A DNA stretch of 64,000 bases. Source: Bacillota bacterium (GTDB lineage Bacteria > Bacillota > Clostridia > Lachnospirales > Lachnospiraceae). The DNA is taken from assembly GCA_023411215.1 (NCBI GenBank), contig JAEYOY010000002.1, forward strand, positions 62,001 to 126,000, read 5' to 3'. The notes below the pieces were generated by a model. It worked only from the letters and a program-made list of their open reading frames with translations, had not been told where the DNA came from and did not search any database. Below are positions 44,163-53,772 of the stretch, piece after piece. Made by a program: the position numbers and the translations under genes. Within the stretch, counting starts at the first letter, position 1; every line of letters starts with the position of its first letter.

Positions 44163-44721
44163 TCTCTACTACTTCCTTCTGTTCATCTTCCTGTATATAT
44201 TCATACAGTACTCCATTCTTAACAATTTTTAGCTTCTCACCTACAAATCCTCGTTTACGGAGTTCCTTCTGGAAGTTATAAAGCATAAAACCATGAAATA
44301 CGATAAGAATGTTCTCCTGGGACCAGTCAATTCGATCAAGAAAGGCATTGATTCGCCTCTTTGTATCCTTGATGGTCTCGGGTTGGCTCTTCGATCTAAA
44401 ATACCAAGCTAGCCTACCACAAATATGCCATACCTCAAAGGGTAACCGGAAGCGCTCCGTATGTATGAAGGGAGCGTTGTCCACTTCCCTCAGTAGTTTA
44501 TCGATTTTCAAGTTTCCGCTATATACTTCCTTAGCCGTAGTAATCGCACGAGGCAAATCACTGACATAACAGATATCCCATTCGATACCATACATTTCAA
44601 CCTTTTTCTTTATCACCTTGGAAACCTCGTATTTCTCCGACCATTCGCGGAACTCTTCTGAGGTCATCATTCTTTTATGGGGGCAATTAACCTTAAAATG
44701 CCGCAACAATCCAATACGCAT
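44134..44721 (-). CDS. Histidine phosphatase family protein
   Basis: A 195-residue protein of the phosphoglycerate-mutase fold. The catalytic His is in LLRHFKV, Arg in SDLPRAITTAKE, Glu in LREVDNAPF and the second His in IVFHGFMLYN. The first motif is RHF instead of the usual RHG, a variation that keeps the catalytic His. The substrate is unknown. GGAG precedes the ATG. The gene overlaps rlmH by 29 bp. Confidence 0.88.
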   Translation of the reverse strand: MRIGLLRHFKVNCPHKRMMTSEEFREWSEKYEVSKVIKKKVEMYGIEWDICYVSDLPRAITTAKEVYSGNLKIDKLLREVDNAPFIHTERFRLPFEVWHICGRLAWYFRSKSQPETIKDTKRRINAFLDRIDWSQENILIVFHGFMLYNFQKELRKRGFVGEKLKIVKNGVLYEYIQEDEQKEVVENENNADLCG

Positions 44722-45093
44722 AGTCTTCTCCTGCTTCCTGTCATAAGTATGTAACCAAGTGGTTTATAGACACTACTATGAATTATACTTGCATAATTCA
44801 TACTTATCCTTTGGTGACAAAACTCTATTTTTATTTTACCCATTTTTATATCATATTTCAAGTAAAAGGTTCGTAATATCCATGCAATTGCCGTCCAATA
44901 ATTCCCATGCAAGCCTTATATGAAAGAACTCCAAGTTCTTTATGTATTATTATAGTCATTAATGTCAACTCTCTTTATAACGGTTGTGTATCTATTAAAT
45001 ACTGTCAGAACTAAAAAAGCTGTAGTGAGCCACTTCGGTGTTGTGTACCGAAGTGGCTTACTACAGCCAACAATATATGATCACTAATCTAGG
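44722..45093. other. Intergenic region upstream of the phosphatase/rlmH pair
   Basis: This 372-bp gap holds the terminator of the LplC-type permease gene (45013-45067) and presumably the promoter for the phosphatase gene. The remainder is AT-rich and shows no open frame with a ribosome site and no repeat that I recognise. Confidence 0.4.
45013..45067 (-). terminator. Terminator of the LplB/LplC importer operon
   Basis: The arms 45047-45067 and 45019-45039 pair over 21 bp with one wobble, and on the minus strand six T residues follow. It lies 27 bp past the permease stop codon. Confidence 0.92.
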
Positions 45094-45987
45094 TTATTCT
45101 TTAACACCACCGATCATCATACCACTGATAAAGTATCTCTGAAGGAAGGGATACAACATTACAATTGGTGCTGCAGTGAAGATTGCTGTTGCGGAGCGGA
45201 TGGTTACGGGAGTAACCTGGCTCGTTGCATTTTTCATAACACTGGCACTTCCCTGTTGCTGAGAAACCGAGGATAACAGCTTCATAAGCTCATATTGCAG
45301 CGTAGTAAGGTCAGGTCTTTCCGGGTTATAGAGCATCGCATCAAACCAGGAGTTCCATTGACCTACTGCGATGAATAATGCTACAGTAGCCATAACCGGC
45401 TTACAAAGAGGAAGTACAATTCTTAGGAATATCTTCATATGACCGGCGCCATCCACCTGAGCAGACTCCACAAAGCTGTCTGGAAGTCCGTTCATAAAGG
45501 TTCGGATTACGATCATGTTAAAGGCACTGATCATACCCGGAATTATATATACCAAGAAATTATTGGTCAATCCTAAGCCCTTGAATAGTAATAAGGTAGG
45601 TACCAAACCACCACTGACATACATTGTCAATACATAGAACAGGGAAACCTGCTTACTAAACAGAAATTCTTTTCTGGATAATACATAAGAAAGCAATGCA
45701 GTTACAAACATACTAAGAAAAGTTGAGATAACTGTTCTCAATACCGATATACGAATTCCTGTGATTATATTATCTCTCGTAACAACCGTATAAAAGTTCT
45801 GTAATGTGAACTTTCTGGGCAATAGATAGATGCCGCCACGGACCGCATCCATACCATCATTTAATGATATTGCCAGGGTATTCAGGATGGGATACAAGGT
45901 AAGTGCACAGAACAGGGTTAATATAATCGTATTTACTATAATAAAAATAATATCTGCTTTACTCTTTTTTCTTTTTTTCTGTTTCAT
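45094..45987 (-). CDS. Sugar ABC permease, LplC/YtcP type
   Basis: A 297-residue permease with six helices. The EAA-type loop is ESAQVDGAGHMKIFLRIVLP, and the family's DGMDAVRGGIYLLPRKFTLQNF block follows the first helix. It belongs to the LplC group that works with LplB-type permeases and large LipO-type binding proteins in uptake of complex oligosaccharides. It starts 15 bp after the partner permease. GGAGGAGGG is the ribosome site. No ATPase is encoded in the operon. Confidence 0.93.
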   Translation of the reverse strand: MKQKKRKKSKADIIFIIVNTIILTLFCALTLYPILNTLAISLNDGMDAVRGGIYLLPRKFTLQNFYTVVTRDNIITGIRISVLRTVISTFLSMFVTALLSYVLSRKEFLFSKQVSLFYVLTMYVSGGLVPTLLLFKGLGLTNNFLVYIIPGMISAFNMIVIRTFMNGLPDSFVESAQVDGAGHMKIFLRIVLPLCKPVMATVALFIAVGQWNSWFDAMLYNPERPDLTTLQYELMKLLSSVSQQQGSASVMKNATSQVTPVTIRSATAIFTAAPIVMLYPFLQRYFISGMMIGGVKE

Positions 45988-46002
45988 TCCTAATCCCTCC
46001 TC

Positions 46003-47631
46003 CTAGAATAATCGCTCCTGGCCGGCAGCCTTAGCAGCACGGTTAGCGACGAATATTAACAGGATACTTATTACACTCTTAAAGATACCCGCTGCCGTAC
46101 CAAGCGAGAAATCAATACCGGCACCAAAGGAATAATCAAGAACAAATACATCAATTACATAGGACGTAGCTCTGTTCAAATCGCCTCCTAATAAATACTG
46201 TGCCTCAAAACCTGAGTTCATGATCATACCTAAATTGATAATCAATAGCACGAAAATGGTAGACCGGATACCGGGTAATGTAATATGTAGCATTTTACGA
46301 AGTCTTCCAGCACCATCGATGGAAGCAGCTTCATACAGATCAGGATTAATAGAGGTCATTGTAGCCAGATATATAATACTATTCCATCCGGTTTCCTTCC
46401 AGACAACAGCTAAGGCGATGATCCACCAGAAGTATTTCGGATCAGCAAAGTAGTTTATCGGAGTATCAATCATATTCAGCTTCATTAAAACCTCATTGAT
46501 AATACCAGTCTCCATGGATAGTACATCTTTTACAATACCTGCAACGATTATCCAAGATAAGAAATGGGGAAGATAGGATACCGTCTGAACAATTTTCTTT
46601 CCCATAGCATTTTTTACTTCATTTAATAATAAAGCAAAAATGATAGCAAATAGAAAGCTAAAAATCAGATTTATAACACTCATAGCAACTGTATTACGAA
46701 ATACATTCAAGAATAAACTGCTGCTAAATAAAAACTCAAACTTCTCCCAAGCGATCCACATCTGCTCTGCAGCAGCTGGCTTAAACTTCTGGAATGCCAT
46801 AGTCCATCCAGCTAATGGATAATAATTAAAGATGAATGCGTATAAGATAAATGGAATCGCCATAAAAATCAACTGTTTTTGTCTGACAATCATTCTCCAG
46901 GTTACGAAGCCTGCAACCTGCTCATGATAGGAAGCAACCGTAGCAACCACCCATACAATAAGTTGAGTAATTAAGATTACGAAGAAACCAATACCCCAGT
47001 TCTTTGCGTAGAATTTCTCCACCTGTAACGCTCCGATACTGATGGAATTCGAACTGATCAAACCAACCAAGGTTAAAAACATAGTAGCGATTGATATCTT
47101 TCTTACAAATCCATAATTCTTGGACCCCTTTGTAATCAACATATAAATTGCTGAGATCAGTGGTAATAATATTGTTAAAATCATTGTTATAATAACAATG
47201 ATGGAATCAATGATATCCTGATCAAGGTGTTTTATAATTGAGGTAGATAACTTAATCATACCAAAGAAGTTATAATCTGTTTCGTTAAAGTACTCAAATG
47301 TCTTAATATCAGCGATCTTTTGATTCATTTCTACAGTAACGATATCAACGATATAATACTCATCCTCAGTCAGATCCTCAACAATTTTATCAAAGTCCTT
47401 ACCCTTTAAGATATCCTTTGCAACATTAGTAACTTCCTTTCGGGTCAAACCAGATTCCTTAGCAATTCGTTTTATAAGATTGCTATTCAGCGCAGCCTGT
47501 TCTGCATCCAACACGATACCTTCACTTGACAGCTCTCTCTCCGGAAGCTCAAGATAAGGAAGAAATAAATTAAGGATAGATGCAAAGCAAAGAACAGCTA
47601 ATATGATATAATAAGGTTTGCGCTTTTGCAT
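46003..47631 (-). CDS. LplB-type ABC permease with long N-terminal extension
   Basis: A 542-residue protein. The C-terminal 300 residues (from about RQKQLIFMAIPFILYAFIF) are an LplB-type permease with EAA loop EAASIDGAGRLRKMLHITLP. About 245 residues precede it, whereas the family norm is only a short tail. The extension has a membrane helix at about 8-26, an external stretch rich in charged residues (30-140), and three further helices near 142-240. The ribosome site GGAGG fits the first ATG and there is no stop between the parts. It may be a fused accessory or sensor domain. Confidence 0.9.
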   Translation of the reverse strand: MQKRKPYYIILAVLCFASILNLFLPYLELPERELSSEGIVLDAEQAALNSNLIKRIAKESGLTRKEVTNVAKDILKGKDFDKIVEDLTEDEYYIVDIVTVEMNQKIADIKTFEYFNETDYNFFGMIKLSTSIIKHLDQDIIDSIIVIITMILTILLPLISAIYMLITKGSKNYGFVRKISIATMFLTLVGLISSNSISIGALQVEKFYAKNWGIGFFVILITQLIVWVVATVASYHEQVAGFVTWRMIVRQKQLIFMAIPFILYAFIFNYYPLAGWTMAFQKFKPAAAEQMWIAWEKFEFLFSSSLFLNVFRNTVAMSVINLIFSFLFAIIFALLLNEVKNAMGKKIVQTVSYLPHFLSWIIVAGIVKDVLSMETGIINEVLMKLNMIDTPINYFADPKYFWWIIALAVVWKETGWNSIIYLATMTSINPDLYEAASIDGAGRLRKMLHITLPGIRSTIFVLLIINLGMIMNSGFEAQYLLGGDLNRATSYVIDVFVLDYSFGAGIDFSLGTAAGIFKSVISILLIFVANRAAKAAGQERLF

Positions 47632-47885
47632 ACATGTGCCTCCAGTCTTACTTTCTAATATTTTATAAATAGCATTGTAAGGTGCTGTTTCTCCAGTTCA
47701 CCCACTTAACCCTTAATCAATACAGTATATAAGAATACATAAATCTGCGGTATATGGTACTGCCGATCGTATCCGACAGCTTAGTCAAAATAATAGTTCT
47801 TAGCGGCATATACTTGCTATCTCCGCACATTTATATAATATTATTCGTCTTAATACATGATACATGAAGGTTTATAGTCTTAATA

Positions 47886-47920
47886 ATGGGGTGCCTTAAA
47901 AGTAGTTTAAGACACCCCAT
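47886..47920 (-). promoter_or_regulatory. Intercistronic hairpin after LipO-type binding-protein gene
   Basis: ATGGGGTGCCTTAAA (47886-47900) pairs with TTTAAGACACCCCAT (47906-47920) with one mismatch that is G-U in minus-strand RNA. There is no T-run. It starts 32 bp past the binding-protein stop, in the 320-bp gap before the permease gene. The rest of that gap shows nothing else. Confidence 0.7.
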
Positions 47921-47951
47921 ATAGTACTTTACTTAAATAAAATCACTCTAA

Positions 47952-49688
47952 TTATTGCTCACCGCGTGCAACTGCTGCTCTTCTCTGGATTTCATCTGTT
48001 AAAGCATCCAGATATGCATCAATATCTACTTCTTCTTTATAAACTTCCTGATATTTATTCCAGATTGCATCAAAATCTGCCTCGGATGCCATCATAGCTT
48101 TAGGAAGCCAGGAATGCTTAAGTTCAGTTATCTTATTCTTAGCCTGACCTTCTGCTGTATCAGCTGTCCAGTTGTTGGAGAAGGACCACATCGGATACCA
48201 AGGCTCGTTACTAGTCTTGGTCTCACCTAAGAAATCAAGGAATGTCTTGTATCCATAACCATCAAGAAGCTGCTTCTCAACATCGAATAAGCCATCGTAG
48301 AACTCATTTGGTTGATTCTTAGGATCCTGTGCATTCTTACCGTCTGCAAGCATACCTTCGAAATGAGGGAAGTAAGCATATGCCTGATTTACTAAATTAT
48401 CCGTTACATAGTCCTGATTATTATAATTTGCTCTCTGCTCTTCTGTTTTATAGAATACGCCGTCATCGCCAACCATGTAATCAACGCCTTCCTCACCCCA
48501 ATATCTTAAGGTCATAATCTCAGGAGAAAGAAGATCATTCATAAACTGTAATGCGCCAGGAATATCTTTACAGCTGGTTGTAACAGCCAAACCATTGGAT
48601 ACGTCAAGTGCAGAAGGGCTGTGCCACTGCTGAACGCCATCACCTGAATAAGAGATCGGCAACGGAACATAAGTCTTACCAACTAATCCCTGTGTTACTA
48701 AAGCATCATTTGCAGTGTTGAAGTTCCACAACTGGTCTAAGGTACCACATACTCTACCTGTGGATAATAATGCAATATATTGATCGTAGGACATAGTAAA
48801 TGTCTCAGGATGTACTAAGCCTTCGTTAAAAGCTTTATTAATTCTCTGATAATAGGTCTTTGCTTCCGGTAATGTATTGTAATCAATTGCTGTCTCAGTC
48901 TTAACATCTACGATACAAGCACCATCGTTCGGATAACCCATTAAGAAATATGGAGGATTCTCAACACCGAAGTATCTCCAGTCCTCAGTACTCATAGTGA
49001 AACCAACGGTCGGCTGTCCGTCTGCTGTGGTAGGATTTGCTTCCATGTATGCCTTAATGGTATCAAAATACTGGTCCATTGTGGTAATTTTAGGATAGTT
49101 TGCCCAAATCAAAACATCTTTCTGAATCCAGAACGCTTCGTCCCAATGATAGGTAGCCGCATCTTCACCTTGAATAATACCGAACTGAGGGACTATATAG
49201 ATGTGTCCGTCTTCTGCTCTAACCTTATTCCAATCAGACTCAGATAAGTAATTCTTAATATTCGGATAAGCATCCCAGTACTCATCAATCGGAATTAAAG
49301 CGCCTGCTTCTAATAAAGCTGCAGTTCCTGTTGCACCGGTAATAAAATCAGGATAATCACCACCCGCAACCATAACACCGATTCTCTCGTCTGCGGTCTG
49401 ACCTGTTAACCAAGTGATCTTCGCCCATGCGCCGGTTTTCTCAGCAATTTTCTTTATAAGGCGGTTGTCATCCGGTACTTCTGTTCCGGGAACAGCATTG
49501 AACATTGTAAACATCTTAATCTCTTTTGGTTCACTTTCTGTGCTTTCAGCTTCTTTTGTAGCAGCTGGCTGCTCAGTTGTTGTGCCCTTATCCTCAGTTG
49601 CGGGTTCCTCTTTCTTACAACCTACGAATAGAGCTCCAAACATTGTGATCACCGTAAGTACAGCAATCAAGGTTTTGATTTTTTTCAT
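47952..49688 (-). CDS. Large sugar-binding lipoprotein, LipO type
   Basis: A 578-residue extracellular binding protein, lipid-anchored at Cys24 (LFVGC), with an acidic Glu/Thr linker and then a two-lobe fold. Blocks such as AVPGTEVPDDNRLIKKIAEKTG, MVAGGDYPDF and the Trp-rich substrate region (WNFNTANDALV, WHSPSALDVSNG) fit the large family 1 binding proteins that pair with LplB/LplC permeases for complex plant or host glycans. GGGAGG precedes the ATG. It is the first gene of the operon, next to a YesM/YesN pair on the same strand. Confidence 0.93.
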   Translation of the reverse strand: MKKIKTLIAVLTVITMFGALFVGCKKEEPATEDKGTTTEQPAATKEAESTESEPKEIKMFTMFNAVPGTEVPDDNRLIKKIAEKTGAWAKITWLTGQTADERIGVMVAGGDYPDFITGATGTAALLEAGALIPIDEYWDAYPNIKNYLSESDWNKVRAEDGHIYIVPQFGIIQGEDAATYHWDEAFWIQKDVLIWANYPKITTMDQYFDTIKAYMEANPTTADGQPTVGFTMSTEDWRYFGVENPPYFLMGYPNDGACIVDVKTETAIDYNTLPEAKTYYQRINKAFNEGLVHPETFTMSYDQYIALLSTGRVCGTLDQLWNFNTANDALVTQGLVGKTYVPLPISYSGDGVQQWHSPSALDVSNGLAVTTSCKDIPGALQFMNDLLSPEIMTLRYWGEEGVDYMVGDDGVFYKTEEQRANYNNQDYVTDNLVNQAYAYFPHFEGMLADGKNAQDPKNQPNEFYDGLFDVEKQLLDGYGYKTFLDFLGETKTSNEPWYPMWSFSNNWTADTAEGQAKNKITELKHSWLPKAMMASEADFDAIWNKYQEVYKEEVDIDAYLDALTDEIQRRAAVARGEQ

Positions 49689-49890
49689 ATTGGTCCTCCC
49701 TATACTTTTTTACATCAAATGACAATTGCATACATTAGCACTATACAATTCGCATTTATCCGTTGAATAAATCATAGCATTTATAAGCATTATTCTCAAC
49801 TTACAAAGTATAGTCAAAATACTAATAATTATATTTATAATATTTTCCGCCTGTTTAATTGGTATTTTTGTACATTTTGCATAAATAGCG

Positions 49891-51495
49891 TTATCCTTTT
49901 TTATTGAGGAATTGTTTTCGATATTGTAAGGGTGTAAAGCCCTTGATCTGCACAAATTTCGAGATAAAATAATCAGTATTATTAAAACCCACATCGCTGG
50001 CAATCAGGTAGACTTTTTCATCCGATCGGATTAAAAGCTCTGCAGCGCGGTCGATACGGTAATTATTCAGATAGTCCTTGAAGGAGATGCCGAATTGTCT
50101 TTTAAAGATCTGGCCCAGATATGCACTGTTAATGTAATATTTTTCGCTGAGGGATTTAAGGCTTAAGTTATCCATATAATGCTCGGTTATCTCCTTCTCA
50201 ATCTCTGTCAGAACTCCTCCAAGGGCATGTTGTCTTATTTCCAGAAGATAGCCAGAGAATTCCAGAGCAAAATCTTTAAAGTGCTTTACACTGCCTCTGA
50301 CGGCTATTTGTTCATAGCCACCCTGGCTAATCATACGATAAATATCCCGTTGATCGAATTCTTCATCCAGATCTTTAGCCAAGCTAATCAGATTAAATAA
50401 CAAATAGTCCAAATTAATCTTAATAATATCTGGTTCCTTAGCAAGATCTTTGAAATGTTCATACACTGCATCAATCTTTGTTTCAATCCCAGCGATATCA
50501 TTTTCCTCGATGGATCTTATCAGCTCATCCATCGTTTCCTTATCAACCGGATGTCGATTGGTACTTTGCTTGCCCTCTATCTCATCATAATAGGCAATGT
50601 CAGTTTCCTTGGAAAACTGCTGAAAGGTCCTGGCGATTGTCACAGATTTATAGGATTCGGAAAGTTGGCTGATGTCCGCTACCTTCTGTCCTATGTATAT
50701 CGTTAATTTGTAGGATACCGAGTTGGTTAATCGATTGTATAGTTTTTGAATATAGTCTTTCTCTCTAATGCCAACTTCCTCTGCAAATCTTTTTACAAAG
50801 AGGAAGCCAACGCCATATATCTCATCATAAGGATGAGTTTCCATATAAGCATGAAACCAATGATCACCTAGGTGTGCACGAAGTGCATCATAAAGTTCGT
50901 TCTTAACCTTTATTTTTCCTTCCTTCGTTAGAGCCTTGAACTTCGGCTCAGAAGGATCATATTCGATGCTTATATACCTTACATCCTTACTGTCAGGAAC
51001 TGCAGCCTTCACATATTTAAGGTTTTCCTCGTCATATTTATCCGATATCAGATAAGCCAGATGCCGATCAAAAACCAGTTTATCCGAATATTCCAGCTTC
51101 TTTCTCTCCGCTATCTTCTTAAAATATTGCTCCTTATAATTATCCAAGGCCCGAATTAGCTCTTCCTTCTGTACCGGTTTCAGAACATAATCAACGACTC
51201 CGAATTTTATCGCTTTTCTTGCATAATCGAATTCATAGAAACCGCTAAGGATGATGAACCTTGTATGCCTTGATATGTGCTCCCAGGTATATTCTATTAG
51301 ATCTAATCCACCCATATTCGGCATCCTGATATCAGTAATAATCAGATCGAATTCCGTTTCTCTCATGAGATCAAGGGCTTCTTTACCGTTAGCGGCCTCC
51401 CCGCATATTTCAAACCCATACTGCTCCCAGTTAATCAGTATCCTCAGTCCTTGTCGAATAAAGGGTTCATCATCAGCAATCATTACTTTTATCAT
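49891..51495 (-). CDS. YesN-type AraC response regulator
   Basis: A 534-residue regulator: receiver with IADDEPF, phospho-acceptor Asp in LIITDIRMPN (about residue 55) and Lys in VLKPVQKEE, a long middle region, then an AraC double helix-turn-helix (INSAYLGQIFKRQFGISFKDYL; NNTDYFISKFVQIKGFTPLQYRK). It overlaps the kinase gene by four bases (ATGA) and is likely to activate the binding-protein/permease operon that begins 200 bp downstream. AGGAGG precedes the ATG. Confidence 0.95.
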   Translation of the reverse strand: MIKVMIADDEPFIRQGLRILINWEQYGFEICGEAANGKEALDLMRETEFDLIITDIRMPNMGGLDLIEYTWEHISRHTRFIILSGFYEFDYARKAIKFGVVDYVLKPVQKEELIRALDNYKEQYFKKIAERKKLEYSDKLVFDRHLAYLISDKYDEENLKYVKAAVPDSKDVRYISIEYDPSEPKFKALTKEGKIKVKNELYDALRAHLGDHWFHAYMETHPYDEIYGVGFLFVKRFAEEVGIREKDYIQKLYNRLTNSVSYKLTIYIGQKVADISQLSESYKSVTIARTFQQFSKETDIAYYDEIEGKQSTNRHPVDKETMDELIRSIEENDIAGIETKIDAVYEHFKDLAKEPDIIKINLDYLLFNLISLAKDLDEEFDQRDIYRMISQGGYEQIAVRGSVKHFKDFALEFSGYLLEIRQHALGGVLTEIEKEITEHYMDNLSLKSLSEKYYINSAYLGQIFKRQFGISFKDYLNNYRIDRAAELLIRSDEKVYLIASDVGFNNTDYFISKFVQIKGFTPLQYRKQFLNKKG

Positions 51496-53324
51496 GCAAG
51501 ATATCCTCCTGTGCTTTCCTTCACGTATCCGCCTTTCACTGAATCCTCTACGACCTTCAGCGGTATCTGTATTATAATATCTGTACCATTTTCTGTCTCA
51601 CTGTCTATATCAAATACAATCTGATTATCAAAATGCATCTTTAATCGCAGATATGCATTCAGCATTCCAGTGCTCTTGGATTCACTTAGCATCTTATGAT
51701 CAGCATGTGCAATCATGTTGCGAATCTCCTCCAGTCTCCTATCCTCAAAACCTTTTCCATTATCCGAAATCTCAATAAATAGATATTCTTCATTTTTCGT
51801 AATATTCAGGGAAATAACCCCTTCATTTTCCATAGCCTCAAGACCATGTACGAAGGCATTCTCAACAAAGCTGCTAATGGCAAGCTTCGGAATCCGATAG
51901 GTTTTGCATTCCGGCATGATATAATGGTAGAATTTTATCTTATCTCCATAACGATACTTCTGAATATTTATGTATTTCTCAATAAAATTTATCTCCTCAT
52001 CAACGGTAATGCAATCATTACCCCAGGTCATACTTTTCCGAAAGAGAATCGCAAGCTCTCCGATTATATTTGCAGTTTCCTCCTCTTCCTTGATCAGACT
52101 TCTCATTCGAATTGTCTCCAAGGTGTTGAATAAGAAATGTGGATTGACCTGACTTTGAATTGCCTGCAGCTCTGCTTGTTTCTTCGAAAGCTCCAGCGCC
52201 TGCTTCTCTGCATTACCCTTAAATACCACCTCAATCAGTTCCTTGATACGGATGACCATCATATTGTAGCTTCTGATTACCTTACCAATCTCATCCTCTC
52301 CCTCATTGCATTCAATTACCTCAAATTGCTCATTTTCCACCTTGCCAAGGTATGCAGATACTACAGTCAGGCGGTGTGAGATCGATTTACCAATCATATA
52401 GATAAGAAGCGTTGGTATAAAGATATCCAAAATAACTAAGCAAAGAAGTCCTTTGTTCTGGATCAGTACATCCCATAATGGAGTTTCCTTCGCATAAACA
52501 AGTATTTCCCATTCCTGATTACCGCTATCAAAGGATCTGCTGATTGCCGGTTTACCATCTCCAATACTATCAGCAGCTTCAAAAACCTTCATTCCACCGG
52601 TGTTCGGAAGATTAGAGAATAGAATATAATCACTGTTTCTAACATAAATTGTTCCTTCTATTTTCTCATTTAAAACATGCATCAACAGGACATTATAATC
52701 AACATCAATCTTTAATAATTTTTCAATCTTCCCGGAACCGAAGTTATCAAGTCTTCGAATAATGCTGATGGTACGACAGGAACCGCTTCCCGGAATGAAC
52801 TTCTTCGTCTCGTCGTAATATGCAATCAGAAAGATATCCTTCCCACTTTTCTCAAATTCCTGATACCACAAGGAATCCTTAACCGATTTTATAGTAGAAA
52901 TCTTACCTCCGCCAATCATAGTGTCATTATCGGCAAATACCTCTATCTTATATAATAGTCCAGCATTATAATTATAGCTTAGACTATTATTATCCAACAT
53001 CTTGTTGTATTCATCATAGTAGTCATTATAGCTGAAATATTGCTTATTCAAAAACTTATCCAACGAGCTGTCCGTATACATATTATTTGTAAACAGTGTA
53101 CATGCTTCGATATTTTGTCCTAAGTTATATTCAACACGTTCCATGGCATGCCTGAGATCTCTCATCTGACTTTCATTGTAATTTAAGTTAACCGTATGTA
53201 GAATGATAGCATCCGTGAGAATAATCGGAAGGAGCACACCAAAAGTATATAGAAGAAGCAGCTTTCTTCTGATATTTAAATTATTAAAATATATTTTTTT
53301 CATAAAATGTGACCTAATCCTCAT
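51492..53324 (-). CDS. YesM-type sensor histidine kinase
   Basis: A membrane kinase of about 610 residues: a helix near residues 20-40, a large extracellular dCache-like sensor, a second helix near 300, HAMP, the acceptor His in IQSQVNPHFLFNTLET, and HATPase N-box SFVENAFVHG with SDNGKGF. The start is uncertain. ATG 53324 (MRIRSHF) and ATG 53303 (MKKIYF) are both possible, neither with a strong ribosome site. Reading further upstream would translate a non-coding repeat (53362-53415), so a longer form is unlikely. Coupled to the regulator by a four-base overlap. Confidence 0.92.
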   Translation of the reverse strand: MRIRSHFMKKIYFNNLNIRRKLLLLYTFGVLLPIILTDAIILHTVNLNYNESQMRDLRHAMERVEYNLGQNIEACTLFTNNMYTDSSLDKFLNKQYFSYNDYYDEYNKMLDNNSLSYNYNAGLLYKIEVFADNDTMIGGGKISTIKSVKDSLWYQEFEKSGKDIFLIAYYDETKKFIPGSGSCRTISIIRRLDNFGSGKIEKLLKIDVDYNVLLMHVLNEKIEGTIYVRNSDYILFSNLPNTGGMKVFEAADSIGDGKPAISRSFDSGNQEWEILVYAKETPLWDVLIQNKGLLCLVILDIFIPTLLIYMIGKSISHRLTVVSAYLGKVENEQFEVIECNEGEDEIGKVIRSYNMMVIRIKELIEVVFKGNAEKQALELSKKQAELQAIQSQVNPHFLFNTLETIRMRSLIKEEEETANIIGELAILFRKSMTWGNDCITVDEEINFIEKYINIQKYRYGDKIKFYHYIMPECKTYRIPKLAISSFVENAFVHGLEAMENEGVISLNITKNEEYLFIEISDNGKGFEDRRLEEIRNMIAHADHKMLSESKSTGMLNAYLRLKMHFDNQIVFDIDSETENGTDIIIQIPLKVVEDSVKGGYVKESTGGYLA

Positions 53325-53361
53325 TTCGCTCACTGACCATTCTCCCCATAGATTTTTGTTT

Positions 53362-53415
53362 ACAAGGTGTCCGCTCCAATGGGCGGACTTCGCAGTTCTT
53401 CTCAAGTATTTTTGC
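53362..53415 (-). repeat. Dispersed TCCAATGG-type repeat, copy A
   Basis: A 54-bp unit identical except for one base to copy B, which starts exactly 100 bp downstream. The core is GTCCGC-TCCAATGG-GCGGAC, a 6-bp stem with an 8-base loop, flanked by ACAAGGT and TTCGCAGTTCTTC. It lies just upstream of the YesM-type kinase start. The strand is nominal. Confidence 0.85.
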
Positions 53416-53461
53416 TAATTAAATACTCACTACAAGTACATTCTTCCTACACCTAGGAAGA

Positions 53462-53515
53462 ACAAGGTGTCCGCTCCAATGGGCGGACTTCGCAGTTCTT
53501 CCCAAGTATTTTTGC
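53462..53515 (-). repeat. Dispersed TCCAATGG-type repeat, copy B
   Basis: Second member of the exact 100-bp-spaced pair. Between A and B is another hairpin, TTCTTCCT/AGGAAGAA, around 53441-53462. The remainder of the gap up to 53737 is AT-rich with no recognisable gene. Confidence 0.85.
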
Positions 53516-53737
53516 CTTTTAACATACTTTATTTACATTAATCTTACACAATAAACAAAATTATAGCAAGCAAATCATATTGGTGTGTCTCATCCAATTC
53601 TGCCACATTTATGTGCCACTTTGTTCACAAAAAGTCTTTATTCTATCCATATTTATATCATATCTACCATTTATACTATAAGCTAGAAAGTGATAATTTT
53701 AAATTTTCACTCTCCTCCTCCCTACTTTATAAATATA

Positions 53738-53770
53738 CAATAGAAAGCCTGCTAAGTAGGCTTTCTATTG
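53738..53770. terminator. First of twin hairpins
   Basis: CAATAGAAAGCCT (53738-53750) is the exact inverse of AGGCTTTCTATTG (53758-53770) with a 7-base loop. It sits next to a second, longer hairpin and both lie in the 3' region beyond mazF. Confidence 0.6.
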
Positions 53771-53772
53771 GC

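Noticed and set aside
53325..53405. Longer N terminus for the YesM-type kinase starting at 53405
   Set aside because: The extra 27 codons translate the dispersed repeat copy A, which occurs elsewhere in non-coding DNA.
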